Assembly (NCBI GenBank): GCA_028023455.1
Contig: JAQFVV010006255.1
Coordinates: 3,906,001-3,970,000 of the forward strand
Source: Epiperipatus broadwayi
Lineage: Eukaryota > Onychophora > Udeonychophora > Euonychophora > Peripatidae
Length of the DNA stretch: 64,000 nucleotides
Direction: 5' to 3'
The translations under genes were made by a program, and so were the position numbers. The notes under the pieces are model-generated. The model did no database searches. It saw only the letters and a list, made by a program, of their open reading frames with translations, and was not told the origin of the DNA. Positions 1 to 12,059 of this stretch are shown piece by piece. Positions within the stretch are counted from its first letter, which is position 1, and each line of letters begins with the position of its first letter.

Positions 1-1718
1 ATTAATATTTATCTCATTTTTTGAAAGGGTGGGGCAGGTGTGCTTATTTCTTTAATCAAAAACAGATAAATTCGATCGGAAATAAAATTCTAAGATCAAA
101 GAAGTGAGAACATAATCTAATTAAATCAGTAGTTGGCACCATTTTAATGATAATAATATTTTGGACCAATGCCAGGGAATATTTTGAAATTTTAAATAGC
201 AATAAAATAATTTATGTGACTTCTTGTGTAAACATTCTATATATTCAATTCTATTTGGACAAATATATCCAACTTAATGAAGTTAAAACAAGTCTTTGTA
301 ACCGTAAGAACAGAGTAGCTACAAATTCTCATAAAAAACCTGGTTGTAAAATGTATTGGAATTCTTTTTTAAATATATAAACTTCAACACACATATTAGA
401 TGATGGAAATAGTCCAATATAAAAATACAGCTAGAACACCATCATCACAAACCTTCAGAAAAACACTTCTATCTTTTAGTTTGTAAAAATAAACGGAAAG
501 CAGTGATTATTAAAATATTGGTATACATTATAGAAAAAAATCATTTAAAAAAAATCATTGAAAGTGTTGCTTCCAATCATAAATAAAATTATTAGAAAAT
601 TCAATAAGCAGTAAAACCATGTTTTTTTTTATAGTTAAATGCATGAAATTTGTGTCAACAAAAGCACGATTTATATACAGCTGTTAACAACTTAAGTATG
701 CCATTTAGCTCAGTTAAATATTTGAAATTAGATAACTGTCCACTGAAATGTATTCATATTACATTACTTTCTATGTTATGATTGAAAACATGATTAGTAT
801 TGTTGGAAAATCTGAAGTATATTGAATGAGAATTAGGATTAAATAAAAATTTAATATGACTATCTTTGTCATAGATTTTATTTTATTGACTATGGTCTTT
901 GGAACAGTCCATAAGCAGTTTTATGAACAAGCATTAAGATGTATGTAGGTTGATATAATATTTTTTAATTTGAATTGATTAAGAGTAAACATGAGAATTT
1001 CATTATTGGTTAAACTAGATTTACAGTATGCTGATAATTACTATTTTTTCTAATTCAAAGATAGTATTTAAGATATTTTTAAAGCTTTTGAATGTGCATT
1101 GGCATGTTCAAAAGATTCTGATGCTTTATTAGTCAATAATAAAAAACAATATTAACTTATTTTAGATAGTACCCAATTTGAAAATGTAAATCAATTTATC
1201 TAATTTTTTAAAAGAAAGATCAACTTTTAAACCTAGAGATGAATATGGATACCAATACGTTGCAGCCTCAAATTAAAAAAGATGTTTTTAGGCATAGTAA
1301 TATAAGTATTTTACCTAAATTAGTTGTATATATGGCTGTTATTTGGGTAATTTATTGTATGGAGGTGAGATATGACACAAAGATACTGAAATTTTTTTAA
1401 ATAAGAGTGTTCCATAAGAGTCTAAAAATATGATGGCAAGATTGTAAGACCAATTAGTATTTCTTCACTTTTGTGACTTTGGCAGTATTGAATCTATTTT
1501 TACAAAGGCACTAGTTTATTGTTTTTAGCATATATAGTGAATAAATAATGAATTCCTTAAAAAGTATTTCATGATTAATTTGAACATGATGATTTTCATG
1601 GAATATCTACACCATATTTATAGATATTTTAAAGTAGTAAAAAAATTGATTGCTTACATTGAGATAATATAGCAGAGAATAGAATACCCTGGATAGTTAT
1701 AATTTGACAATGTATTAA
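1..1718. other. AT-rich tract, nothing identified
   Basis: I see no gene, RNA gene or recognisable repeat here. The 77-codon open frame near the start has no motif, is rich in I, N, Y and K as expected for translated AT-rich noise, and lacks splice or promoter context. Confidence 0.5.
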
Positions 1719-1833
1719 CATAATGAATAAAATTTCTGTAGTGTAACTTTCACTACACCACTCTCACACAAGATAGGATCTGGTTTCTATCTATTTTTAA
1801 CATCTTGTTGAGGGATATAATCATATAAATATA

Positions 1834-1894
1834 TGATCCCCAAGATGCATATTTCATGTTGAACTAGCTAGCATTCATCAGTTGGCCCAGCTCA
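1834..1894 (-). ncRNA. Hammerhead ribozyme copy 1 (family A, core intact)
   Basis: On the minus strand CTGATGA (1875-1881) and GAAA (1852-1855) flank a stem II with an AUG/CAU base but an enlarged, partly unpaired loop. After GAAA comes a palindromic six-base stem III/loop (UAUGCA), then UC, a permitted U-H cleavage dinucleotide. Stem I pairs CCAA with UUGG next to the core. After an internal loop, UGAGC pairs with GAUCA (one G-U wobble). Both catalytic strands are intact. Stem II is longer and weaker than in other copies, so activity is uncertain. Confidence 0.65.
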
Positions 1895-1923
1895 CAATCT
1901 CTGACATATCTCTATCATTGTTC

Positions 1924-2266
<343 letters not shown>

Positions 2267-2504
2267 TACTACAGTTTAATTGATGTGTGAGAGTGGTGTA
2301 GTGAAAATTACACTACAGAAATATTATTCATTATTGGATAATCTCTAGTCTAATGAATGACTAATAAACATTATTAATACACTTTCCTTATGTGATTTGT
2401 GTCAAGGTTGTGATGGTAGCAAGTTTAACACATGAATTAAACTGTAGTAATTTGCTATCTATATATGTATACTGAACAATGATAAAGATATATGTAAGAG
2501 ATTG

Positions 2505-2562
2505 TGACCTGGGCCGACTGATGAGTACTGCTTCAGCACTGAAATTTGCATTTTGGGGATCA
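2505..2562 (+). ncRNA. Hammerhead ribozyme copy 2 (family A, core intact)
   Basis: CTGATGA (2518-2524) and GAAA (2541-2544) bracket a stem II (GUACUG with CAGCAC, one A-C mismatch, one extra U before GAAA). The stem III loop UUUGCA and the UU dinucleotide follow, giving a predicted cleavage point after 2552. Stem I pairs CCGA with UUGG (one G-U), and beyond an internal loop UGACC pairs with GAUCA with one mismatch. The core is intact and the helices are slightly damaged. Confidence 0.65.
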
Positions 2563-2742
2563 TAAATATTTTTCACATGTCTTTGGCCATATGTTTATGA
2601 TTACATCCCTCCATAAGGTGCTACAGGTTAATAGAAACCAATCCCAACCTTATGTGAGAGTGATGTAAGTAAAAATTACACTATAGAAACATTATTCATT
2701 ATTGGATAATCTCTAGTCTAAAGAATGACTAATAAAAATTAT

Positions 2743-4239
2743 TAAAGTGTTAACATTTTGGAGGAAAAAAAAGATAATATAGAAATTAAAAGTTAACATC
2801 TTAGATGTTTTATATAAAAAATTAAAATATTAGAATATAATATAATGATTACATTTATAGTATAGAGATTGGTTGGTAAAATTTAATTTTAACTTAATTT
2901 ATACTTTCTGTATTTGTTTTTATTTTCTGTAAGTTAAAATGGGATGTATTGAATATTTATAAAAAACCCAAGTGTGAGCACTATAAATATAGAATGGAGA
3001 TGCAATCCATCGATTTTGGCTTCAACACTTTATCAGCATTAAACTATGTTGGGCTCTCACAATTTACTAGTGATTTCTAATGATAATGATGATGCATGTA
3101 TACGTATATATATATGTAAATAGGAAAATGAGTGCTGCAAAGGCCCTTTTCGTACGAAAACAGTAAAGAAAAAAGTAATAACAGGTTTATCAGTTATTAT
3201 GTAGAGCTTGGGCAGTTTTTTGTCCTCTATCTAAGAATAGCTAGATGCCCATTAACTGATTAATAATGGATGATTAATTAGGGTCGCTATCACAAAAAAA
3301 ATGCAAGCCTGTTAAACGCTTTTCAATTTTATTCAGCCTGGATTCTATCCTAGGTAGTAGGCATGAGCCATGTATATACTATTATTGCACCTTAAAACTT
3401 TTAGATAAATATATATCTATAAGTTAACTTTTATAAACACTACAGTTATTACATGTTTAAAAAGCTGTATTCATTTGTATTATAGCTGGTTGCGGAGATG
3501 CGAAAAAGAATTTCAATAACGTAATAATGGTTCGGGTTTTTTTTTTTTTTGCTTTTTTTATAATAGTAGTTGATGCATTTATACATTAACTAGTAGATTA
3601 TATGTGTGCTAATGTATTAAATTGTTTTTAACGATATATATTACATCCGTGTACAAAATAAAAATTTAAAATGATATAGAAAAAATAGCACAGACATTAA
3701 GTAATAATATTTCTACTTATTTTTGACAACAATAAATAATAAATTTCCAAATAAATTAGTAATACATTATAGTTAATTAACAGAACTTAATAAATCAACA
3801 TTTTCTTTTGGTTATTAGAATAACATATTTCTGTGAAAAATTTATTTTTAAACCCTTAAGAAGTTGTTCTGAAAGCAATTTCTTTTTTTAAAAATTATAT
3901 CCTGGTCAAATAATAATAAACTTTTTTACGTGGTTATTTCTATAGCATTTATCCTTGTGAGAAATATTTATAGCTATCTACAGTCTATAAAGATAATTGT
4001 GTTAAAAAATAATAGTCATATAAGAAAAAGAATGATGTTTTTTGATTTGTTAATTGACTGAAGGTGGATGAAGTGTAACATATGTTCATTCATAATGAAT
4101 GTTAAGATTAATTATATTTCCAATTTCCAATGACAAAACTTGCTATTATCAGTCATGGAGTTCTCTAACTTGGAGAAATAAAACAGTTAGTTAATAAAAA
4201 TGATTTATAATTAAAAGATAATGTAAATAACTTTGATAT
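2743..4239. other. AT-rich tract, nothing identified
   Basis: Unassigned AT-rich sequence with poly-T and poly-A runs. No open frame or repeat that I can name. Confidence 0.5.
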
Positions 4240-5160
4240 AAAAGACAACTACACTGTTAAACATGATGGTGTTTCTGCGAATAAATTATTACTTGCCGAT
4301 CTTCAAGCCAACCAAGGGACTTCAGGATACGATAAATTCAGCCTGCACCAAGATGATGTGGAAGAGGAAAACTGTATCCATAAGTCTGGTCAAGGTGCAG
4401 AGACCACATGACCTGAATGGACTTGGTCTCCATGCCATCAAAATGTTTTTTGTCCAAAAAGCACTTTCAATGCTCAGAGCAATCTACAGTAAAAGAGAAC
4501 AGGATCAAAGTGAAGGCTCTGTAGAACCTACAGATACACCACCACTCATTCCCAGTAAATGTATTAAAGAGCTAGAAGACCAATTAAGGACTATATTTTT
4601 GATTACTGAGCAAATAAAGAAAACAAAGCTATCATATTGGGAGGTATATAAGCTCCTTTTCCCTAATCAAGACTGAATAACTATCCAATTAAAACTGTCA
4701 GTGAAACCAATGCTCAGGAAGTCAAAATACTGATGGATAGGACCAAAGCTGGTTGGTTTTATAATTAAGTTTAACTTGTCCTTTTTGCCCACCAGTTACT
4801 TTTTGGTGATGCAAAGAGGATTTCGTCAAATAAGCACCATATATAAACTTTGTAATACACATGAAGACACTCTGGACCACATTTTCTTCGCTTGCTCATA
4901 CTTGGGATACACTAGAAATAAAATCATTATGTCCTGTCAATTGACAAAGCAATGAAAGAAGGAAAGTATGCAACTATCAGGCTAGCAGCATGCTTACTAC
5001 ATGCTTTATGAATCACCAGGTGCCAACATATTTTCAGTCAAAGACATAGTGATCCTTTGAACAAAGATACTAATAAACATGAAGAACAGAGATCACCTTC
5101 TTGTGCCAGAGCATTTCTTTGTGGACACATGGGTGCAGATTACCATATCCAACAATGAGA
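4240..5160 (+). pseudogene. LINE C-terminal remnant, Tx1/L1-like
   Basis: An open frame at 4263-4676 (137 codons) ends in a stop but matches the region after the reverse transcriptase domain of L1/Tx1-type LINEs. The sequence INSACTKMMWKRKT followed by LNGLGLHAIKMFFVQKALSM corresponds to the family pattern of a W-x-G/R-K block, then a GGLGLP-like block and a hydrophobic helix. Downstream in another frame (about 4780-4910) is LPTSYF, then CNTHEDTLDHIFFACSY. This matches the Cys/His cluster near the LINE C-terminus (C, H, H and C all visible). A frameshift or stops therefore separate the two parts. The reverse transcriptase and endonuclease are missing upstream, so this is a 5'-truncated dead copy. 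Confidence 0.65.
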
Positions 5161-5941
5161 TAACATCTCAGACTACTGCACTAAATACTATGATGATAAC
5201 GCCATACAAATTGGTTGCAAAGCTTTGAACTTCTACATAAAAATAGCCACCAGACACTGTAACTATTTTTATTAATAAAAAAAAAACTACACAACAACTA
5301 ATCAATTGTGTTTTCTTGTAAAATTTAATGTTCCAGTCATTAAAAAGTATTTCCAACTCAACCAAATTTGGTTCAGCAAAGGCTAAGTATTGTTTCTAAT
5401 ATGACATAACTTTCTGTTTCTTGCTATGCACATCCATTCTCTCCTTTGGGGAGGGGTGGCTATATTTAGTGACTTTAGCTGCTGCAATTTTCTGTCATTA
5501 TGAATTTTTCATGTCATCATTTAACACAATAAAACAATTGTGACAAAGCACTTATGGGTTTGGAAAACTCATTTCTATATTTCCATTATACACAATAATT
5601 ATTTTTCCAATTATGTTTCACATTCAATCATAATAAATAATAAAACAATAACCTTTGACATTAAGAAAACAATAATATGGATAACCTTAGTAGACTGATA
5701 ATCCTTAGTTGTGATCCACATGAGATGTAGGATTAGTAATGAGTCATTTGAAACCAGTTTTAGGATAGAATTTTTTCCAGAAAGTGATTGTATGCTTAGT
5801 ATTCCCCTTGCTTTGTACAAAGATGGGAAGACCTAAAAAATATACTCTAAAAAGGATTTGTCTCATAAAATGTAACTAAATTGCCATATGTAGTGTATTT
5901 TTAATTTAAGCAAAAGAAACAATTGTAATATTAATAATATA
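5161..5941. other. AT-rich tract, nothing identified
   Basis: Two short reverse-strand open frames lie here (5168-5365, 5611-5820). Both are hydrophobic low-complexity translations with no recognisable motif. No other structure was seen. Confidence 0.45.
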
Positions 5942-6186
5942 GTTTAAACAGGCTTTAGCCTGTACTCAATGTGCTTTAAAATTCACAATAATCAAGCATA
6001 TTTTGCCGATAGAGGGAAACTTCCAAACCACAACACAGGATATCGACTTTTATAAAGATAAGAGCAGCTGTCTTATCTTTAACTTAAATATCCACTTATA
6101 TAGGTGAATCTAAAGCATCTTGATTTGAAAGCTTAATTATTGCGAATTTTAAAGCACATTGAGTACAGGCTAAAGCCTGTTTAAAC
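5942..6186. mobile_element. Stowaway-like MITE with TA target duplication
   Basis: A 245-bp element with long, nearly perfect terminal inverted repeats (about 55 bp). It starts GTTTAAACAGGCTTTAGCCT and ends in the reverse complement. Both outer flanks are TA (5940-5941 and 6187-6188), the target duplication of Tc1/mariner-type transposases. The interior has no coding capacity. A degraded relative lies at 61895-62055, sharing TATAGGTGAATCTAAAGCA and ATTTGA.AGC. Confidence 0.85.
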
Positions 6187-6249
6187 TATTTACATATGCT
6201 CTCTGTGCGCTCAATAAATTAATTACTACTTTTCAATATTAATAATATA

Positions 6250-6579
6250 TGAATGAATGACGCCGATGAAATTTACTAGAATTTACTGAACGTCATTCCA
6301 ACTGAAACTTAATCATATATATAAATCAGCATTTATTTTTATAGCGTCTGTATACAATTGTAATTACATTCATATCGGCCTTTCAAGCCAAATTGTGCAA
6401 ACGCTTTTGCGAGTGTTAAATAATAAATGAATATCCTCTGACCAAACAAGATATAGAATTTATGCAGGAATAAAAGGAATCCTCTTATTCCTATGACTCA
6501 AATATTTATATATGAGCAAATCTGAAGTTGGAATGACGTTCAGTAAATTCTAATAAATTTCATCGGCGTCATTCATTCA
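6250..6579. mobile_element. TA-flanked MITE of 330 bp
   Basis: The terminal inverted repeats begin TGAATGAATGACGCCGATGA and end in the reverse complement at 6579. About 55 bp of each end pair with one or two mismatches. The flanks are TA on both sides (6248-6249, 6580-6581), so it fits the Tc1/mariner-dependent MITE class. Its interior (6317-6528) is mirrored just outside the element, see the palindrome entry. No transposase coding sequence is present. Confidence 0.8.
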
Positions 6580-6847
6580 TACGTTATATATAGTAATTTA
6601 AAGTGACTGTTCTATAGTCACACCTTCTGTGCCAGTACTTCAGATTTGTTCATATATAAATATTTGAGTCGTAGGAATAAGAGGATTCCTTTTATTCCTG
6701 CATAAATTCTATATCTTGTTTGGTCAGAGGGTATTCATTTATTATTTAACACTCGCAAAAGCGTTTGCACAATTTGGCTTGAAAGGCCAATATGAATGTA
6801 ATTACAATTGTATACAGACGCTATAAAAATAAATGCTGATTTATAAA
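6317..6847. repeat. Large near-perfect palindrome, arms about 210 bp
   Basis: The arm 6317-6528 reappears inverted at 6639-6847 with very few differences. For example, CAAACGCTTTTGCGAGTGTT on the left has its complement AACACTCGCAAAAGCGTTTG on the right. The spacer is about 110 bp and contains the right end of the MITE at 6250-6579. The right arm lacks the MITE termini, so it is either an end-deleted second copy in opposite orientation or a local inverted duplication. The reverse-strand open frame over 6735-6941 is an accident of this repeat. Confidence 0.85.
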
Positions 6848-7225
6848 TATTAATAATAGTAATAGTGATAATATAGAAGATACCTATAAAAACAAAAATA
6901 GACATTTTTTCTCTAAATGTAGATATACAAAAAGAGTACACCTAAATGTAAACTTTTCAAGATGAAGGACAATGACTGTAGTCAATGGTTGTTTAAATTT
7001 AAAACTGATATAATTACCTAAGTAAAACTCGTCTTATGCAGAAAGGAAGTTAATTAAATTAACAAATGAACCTTACATTTTTTAACTGGGCAATTACTTC
7101 ATTTAATAATAGAAACTGTAATAGTGTTAAATTTTCTGTGAGATCTAATTTAAAATTTTCTATTTTTTGTAAATTCTTAAAGGGGATCAATATTAAATTT
7201 AATGATATTAAGATTGATTCAGTAA

Positions 7226-7520
7226 ATGGTACATACATCTATTTTACCATTTTATAAATATTTCTTCTTCAACACTGCATTCAAAAAGTTCAAAGAAAAA
7301 ATATCCTTTATTACTTGTTGGATAGTGTTACTACATCATTTGTCAATAATAGGCCAAAATATTATTCTAGGTGATTTTAATGCAAATGTTGTTAGGAACA
7401 ATGAATTCTAGCCACAAATTATTATAAACAATGGTATTATAATATGTGAATTTAAATGAACTGTTATAGTTGAATTTTTGCATAACTAATATTTGGATAA
7501 TCATACATTGTCTATTTAAA
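7226..7520 (+). pseudogene. LINE endonuclease remnant (GDFNAN motif)
   Basis: The frame 7226-7411 ends with IILGDFNANV (7361-7390). It matches the GDFNA motif, including the catalytic Asp and Asn, of the apurinic-endonuclease domain of non-LTR retrotransposons. The preceding residues FKKFKEKISF and LLHHL fit the helix that usually lies 20-30 residues upstream. Stops follow at once, although NNGIIICEF resembles the downstream N-x-L-x-x-F block. No reverse transcriptase is recognisable after it. A dead fragment; the clade cannot be assigned, RTE-like being the likeliest given other copies in the window. Confidence 0.6.
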
Positions 7521-7799
7521 CAATAAAATCATAATAAAAAAATTGAATGTATTCAATTTCAAAATAGTAACATCTTATGGATTATGTTGTGGGAGACATA
7601 ATGTAAAAAATGTAAAAATTATATGACAACTACAGGTTTAAGTAGCTGGAAAGATTACAAATTAATAACTTTTATGATTAAAACTATAATGGTATTAAAA
7701 AAGATCCCAATCCTAAACCTATTTGTAAGTAATTTTCTGATTCCTTAATTGCTAAATTTCTAAGTTTCAACAGATATTATTCACTAAAATTGCTATTTT

Positions 7800-9690
7800 A
7801 TATTTTCAGACAGATTATTTATTGTATCAAGAAGTTATTTTTAAAATATGTTAAGTTGTAAGTAATTCCCTTCAAGAGTTAACTAAATAAAATAATATTT
7901 ACTACTTCATTGACAATGGTTGTAGGATTTAGGATATGATTTAGAATATATACCCTTCTCTAATTTGTAGACAAGAGTAATCTTTGTAAGGAATAAAGGA
8001 ATTTAAAGCCCAAACTTCAATGATTAATAAGAAAGTTTAAGAATGACTGATAGATAAAAATTGTAAAGCTAAATGTCACATTTGTGCTCAATGCAATAGA
8101 AGATTCAATGAAGTAATGCTAATTAATACTAATATTGCTCCTTATAAAAGCATATAAAAAGTATTAGCATTATCATATTCAGTAATATAAACATTAATAT
8201 TAAGTAGTTTTAAAACCATGTCATATTTTCAGAAAATTTTGAAAATTCCTTAAATAAAAATTGACCAGTGTCTATTTCTTCTTTCAATATAAAATCAATG
8301 TTTTACTTCTATACAATAATTTTTTTAGAATAACAGCTTTATATATAACTAATTCAGTTAAAATAATATTATTACTATGAATAAAAACCCTTTCTTTTAA
8401 TTTATTAAATGCAATAACAGCTTGTTGAATTTTGTGCTAAACTTCTAAATCCATTTTTCTACTTTAAACACTATTAAAATATTTTAAATTATCCAAATTC
8501 CCAAATTCATAGTACAGTTAAACCTACTACATCAATAATATTGATTCATAGTTTTTCTCTATAAAAGTAAACAAATAAACAAATTGTAAAACAGTTAAGT
8601 CTACTATTTATCCAATATAAAAATAATAATTGTTTATTGCATGGGAATTCATAAAAAGTTCAAGCATGAAGGTAATATAGTTGCATCCATATCCTTGAAT
8701 TCCAGACTAATATTCTACACACCAAATCCTACAAGGCAATTTAATGAAGAACAATTATTAAAATTATACATTATCTACTTCAATAGTTATTATATTTCTG
8801 ATATTTTGAATTGTCCAATATTTTCTTGGCAAGGACTGATTTTTTAAGTTTTGAATTTAATAAAACCATAACTGTTTTATTTCATTAATTCATAAAAAAA
8901 GTTATGACTTCTTGAATGTAAAACTAATTGAGATATAAAAATTTGTTTAATCATATTAATATAGAAATTGATGGTAAAACTTTAACATGTGTTAATTCGT
9001 GCTCCTGGCGGTGTTCTGCAGGTATAACTTTACCTCACATTCTCTAAAGCCTATGTTTTTATTTTTTTGAAATAACGTTACAAAATAATCAGTTGTTTTT
9101 TTATCTGCTTTATTCATTTTAACTACTATCAATTTCTTCAAAATAAGATTATTTATGAAATATTGGCCAAATCTGATTTATTTCCAAAATAATCATTATT
9201 AAAACTTTTCATTTTAGGTAATTTTTTTAAAGGCACTCTAACGATATTCTAATACATAAGATTTTTACAAAGAATACTGCTTTTATAAACCATGATATTT
9301 TCTATTGCTATTTTTTTTTTTACATTAATTGCTTTTGTTTTTAATTAAAAGATCATTTCCTTTTGTTCATTTAGTCATGAATAATTTTAAATCTACAAAA
9401 TTGATTTATAAAATTGTGGAATTTTAATTCTTTCATTTATTTATCAAATTTCTTTCCAAATTTTTGACACACATCAAAAAATTTTACCACTAACTCACTC
9501 AATTTCCTCTACTCCTAGCATTTATTATAAGCCAGAGTAATCATAGGATGCTAGATGGTAATGCTAAATATAAATCCTTAGAATAGGTTCACAACTCTGA
9601 TCTTCTTTCCTAAAAATCTTTCAAAATGAAGATTATTAAGCAAAAATAATCTGAGATTTGGATAAAGCAGTAACAACTAGTTTTCAGTAA
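7800..9690. other. AT-rich tract, mostly featureless
   Basis: No supported gene. One short less AT-rich island at about 8963-9020 reads as an open frame (DGKTLTCVNSCSWRCSA) bounded by ATAG upstream and CAG/GTATAA downstream. That is weak exon-like context and could be chance. The 68-codon frame at 8641-8847 shows no motif. Confidence 0.35.
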
Positions 9691-9701
9691 TTGTATTAGA
9701 T

Positions 9702-10119
9702 CAGTGATGCATAACTTTTTTTTATTTGCAATCCCCTTCCTCAGACAAAAATATGACATGACCTATTATTTGTTTTTATCATATCTCAAATTATAAATAT
9801 GAGTATGGGTCAGAAATATTCATAGCAAAATGGTAGTAGTTTTAATTATTAAATAAATTCATATTTCCTAATATTTTAGTATTAAGTACATTCAATTTGA
9901 AATGAAAATTTTAAAATAAATCATATACTTATTTTAAAAAAAATATACAAAAAACAATTATTATGTGATTTTGACCTATTTTCAAAAATATAATTCTTAA
10001 AAAAAAAAAAAACAGTTTATTATCAAAATATAAGAGAATTTCTTAAAAATGTTGTGACCTCCCAAACAATTTTTACAAGATTCCCAAAGGGGTCATGATC
10101 CACAGGTTTCACTTTACTG
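9702..10119. mobile_element. Old hAT-type MITE, SPIN-like ends
   Basis: The left end CAGTGATGCATAACTTT and the right end (reverse complement CAGTAAAGTGAAACCTG) are diverged terminal inverted repeats starting CAGT. The subterminal GGGGTCATGATCCACAGGTT closely resembles the subterminal block of SPIN-type hAT elements (GGGGTCGCGACCCACAGGTT in the family, from memory of that family). The flanking 8-mers TATTAGAT (9694-9701) and TAATATAT (10120-10127) agree at 6 of 8 positions, consistent with a decayed 8-bp hAT target duplication. No transposase is encoded. Confidence 0.6.
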
Positions 10120-10245
10120 TAATATATGACTCTGGAATATATAAAATAAATGTTGGATCTTAATTATTAAATTTTAAAATGTAACTCAATCTATCTTTTA
10201 TTTCTTTCCTTATTCGTTTGTAATTCAAAACAGATAGCAAATGTT

Positions 10246-10898
10246 CACTAAGTAGGAAGGATTATAAAATTATAACTCCTTTACAGATTTACCACTTAGA
10301 ACCAGGTCAGTCATATTCATAGCACTAAGACAGGCATGTAGAAGAGAGAACTTATAGATTAATTAGTATGCAAGTTTGTGAATTTTTATATACCACTTGC
10401 TTGAAAATCCAACACGAGTCTTTTTCATTTATCACACAAGTGTTATTTGTGATAAACCATGCCTCTTTGTAATTTCTCTTTCAATCACTCCATTCAGCAG
10501 AAACCACTTTCATGTTGAGTGGATTGAAACTGTGGCCCAAGTCAATCTCATTATGTGTGTGGTTTGTTTTGGTACACTTGTATATATATTTGTGCCACAC
10601 TAATATAATAATGCTGTTGGCATGAGACTCACCATAGTAAATTGCTTTGCAAATTGGTTCATTGCAGCTAATTTTATAGATTATTTGGATAGCCTGGTCC
10701 AAAAGTAAATAAAAAAATTTATGCATAGCATTATCACACAAGTAGTATATGTAAATTTACAAACTTGGATACTAATTAACCTATAATTCTCTCAACATAC
10801 CTATCATAGTGCTATGAATATGACCAGCCTGGTCAAAAGCAGTGCTAAGTTGTAAATCTGTAAAGAAGTTATAATTTTATAATCTTTCCTGCATAGTG
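10246..10898. mobile_element. Long-TIR foldback element with CACTA ends
   Basis: Arms of about 170 bp (10246-10420 and 10735-10898) are inverted copies with scattered differences. Blocks such as GATTATAAAATTATAACT, GTCATATTCATAGCACTA and ACAAGTTTGTAAATT-type sequences recur in reverse complement. Both outer ends begin CACTA when read inward, which recalls CACTA/EnSpm transposons, but the adjoining trinucleotides (GTT and GAA) do not match as a target duplication. The 300-bp interior is less AT-rich and has overlapping open frames on both strands (10397-10603 plus, 10481-10741 minus) with no recognisable domain. Confidence 0.65.
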
Positions 10899-10986
10899 GA
10901 ACTTTCCTTTTTTTTTTTTAATTTTAAAATGAAATAATTAAAACTTTACTCATTTAAGCACTGATATTCTTTAATAAAAAGATTTC

Positions 10987-11042
10987 ACAGTGCAGTGGTT
11001 AGTGTATTTACTTCCAAGCAAACAGCCTACAATTTAAATCAA
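10987..11042 (+). repeat. Degenerate tRNA-like SINE head
   Basis: TGCAGTGGTTAGTGTATTTA resembles an RNA polymerase III A box (GCNNAGTGGTTAG pattern). About 40 bp on, ATTTAAATCAAGA sits where a B box (GGTTCAAATCC) would be. The CTTCCAAGCAAACAG between them resembles the anticodon arm of the better copy at 20911. Strongly decayed; a chance match is possible. Confidence 0.35.
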
Positions 11043-11261
11043 GATATAATTTGGATTGTTTATCAGATTATTAAGGATTTTCAAAAAAGTTTAGGATTGG
11101 TTTTTAGATAGACTCTAGCTAGATTATTGGTGAGCTATTCTTATATAAAAGATAGAATATAACCATAAAAAAACTATTTGCAGCTAAATATATTTAGGAT
11201 TTTCAATCTATATTCATTTTCCACTGCACTTCAAAACTAATACATATGACCACATACATTG

Positions 11262-11470
11262 GTAAATGGACAATTAAATAGTTGGAAGGATGAGAAGATT
11301 GAAGCCTGTCCATTAAAGTTTAAGAATTGCAATCTTAAGCTGAACATTGATTGTATATATGTGTGGAAGATTATTATCTGGTCCAACTGATGAGTGCTGG
11401 TTCAGTACAAAATACAGATATTGAGGATTATTTAGCTTTTTCACATATGGTATGTATTGGTTGTATGAAA
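11262..11470 (+). mobile_element. Family-A fragment (old copy)
   Basis: It contains GATTGAAGCCTGTCCATTAA, a family-A landmark also seen at 34330 and, reversed, at 13160, 43300, 47955 and 59680. It then runs into the ribozyme segment and TTTAGCTTTTTCACATATGG. The TATAGGG end found in other copies is missing, so the fragment is truncated there. An AGTTCAAATCCCTC sequence just downstream (11509) looks like a B box but has no convincing A box. Confidence 0.65.
11374..11430 (+). ncRNA. Hammerhead ribozyme copy 3 (family A, G12 lost)
   Basis: CTGATGA (11387-11393) is intact. Stem II is excellent: GUGCUG pairs with CAGUAC (one G-U), with loop GUU. The second core strand reads AAAA (11409-11412) instead of GAAA, so the catalytic G12 is gone and the copy should be inactive. 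Stem III loop UACAGA, UA cleavage dinucleotide and the stem I outer helix (UUAUC with GAUUA, one mismatch) are still visible. Confidence 0.6.
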
Positions 11471-12059
11471 TGGAGTGAATGATGAATGTCGACTGAAAAT
11501 CCTAAGTTCAAATCCCTCTACTTACCAGAATAAACATTCAGTATATAGAATGAATTGGTTAATTATTTTCAATTAATCAAAGTGATGTGTAATGTCTTCT
11601 TTTATTCTGAGGATAATTTTTGGTCTACTCTAAAATACTTAAAATTACTTAATTTGTATGATGAACAAAAGTTTTCAAATATATATGTGCAATATTCTTC
11701 ATTAGAGAACATTTTTTAATTTTATTTTAAAATGCAAACTATATACGACCAACGTCTATAATTTTTAATCGTATTAAAATTAAATTTGCTATTCTATAAA
11801 TATTTATAAAAAATATTATAAAAATCTAGATTATATTCAGTATGTCCAGAAATAGTAAAATTAAATAAAACTGGTTTCTAGACAAATTCTTAACTGATAC
11901 TTTGGCAGTTTTAATTTTACAAACTGAAACAACGATATTAGTGCTAGTATTACAAAAACAAACATATTGATTTCGCAGAAAAGACAGCAGAATTTAAGAG
12001 AAATGTTTTTTTTTAAAGTATTTTTATTCATATCATAGAATAATAAAATAAATTCTTAT

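Noticed and set aside
8963-9020. Open, cysteine-rich segment with ATAG before and CAG/GTATAA after, as a coding exon.
   Set aside because: The donor is weak, the segment is under 60 bp, and nothing around it supports a gene. Left as a note in the blank-tract entry.
10397-10741. Overlapping open frames on both strands inside the CACTA-ended foldback as transposase remnants.
   Set aside because: Neither shows a catalytic or DNA-binding motif, and overlap on both strands argues for chance.
11495-11525. AGTTCAAATCCCTC as the B box of a tRNA gene or SINE.
   Set aside because: No A box at the right distance and no cloverleaf could be drawn.
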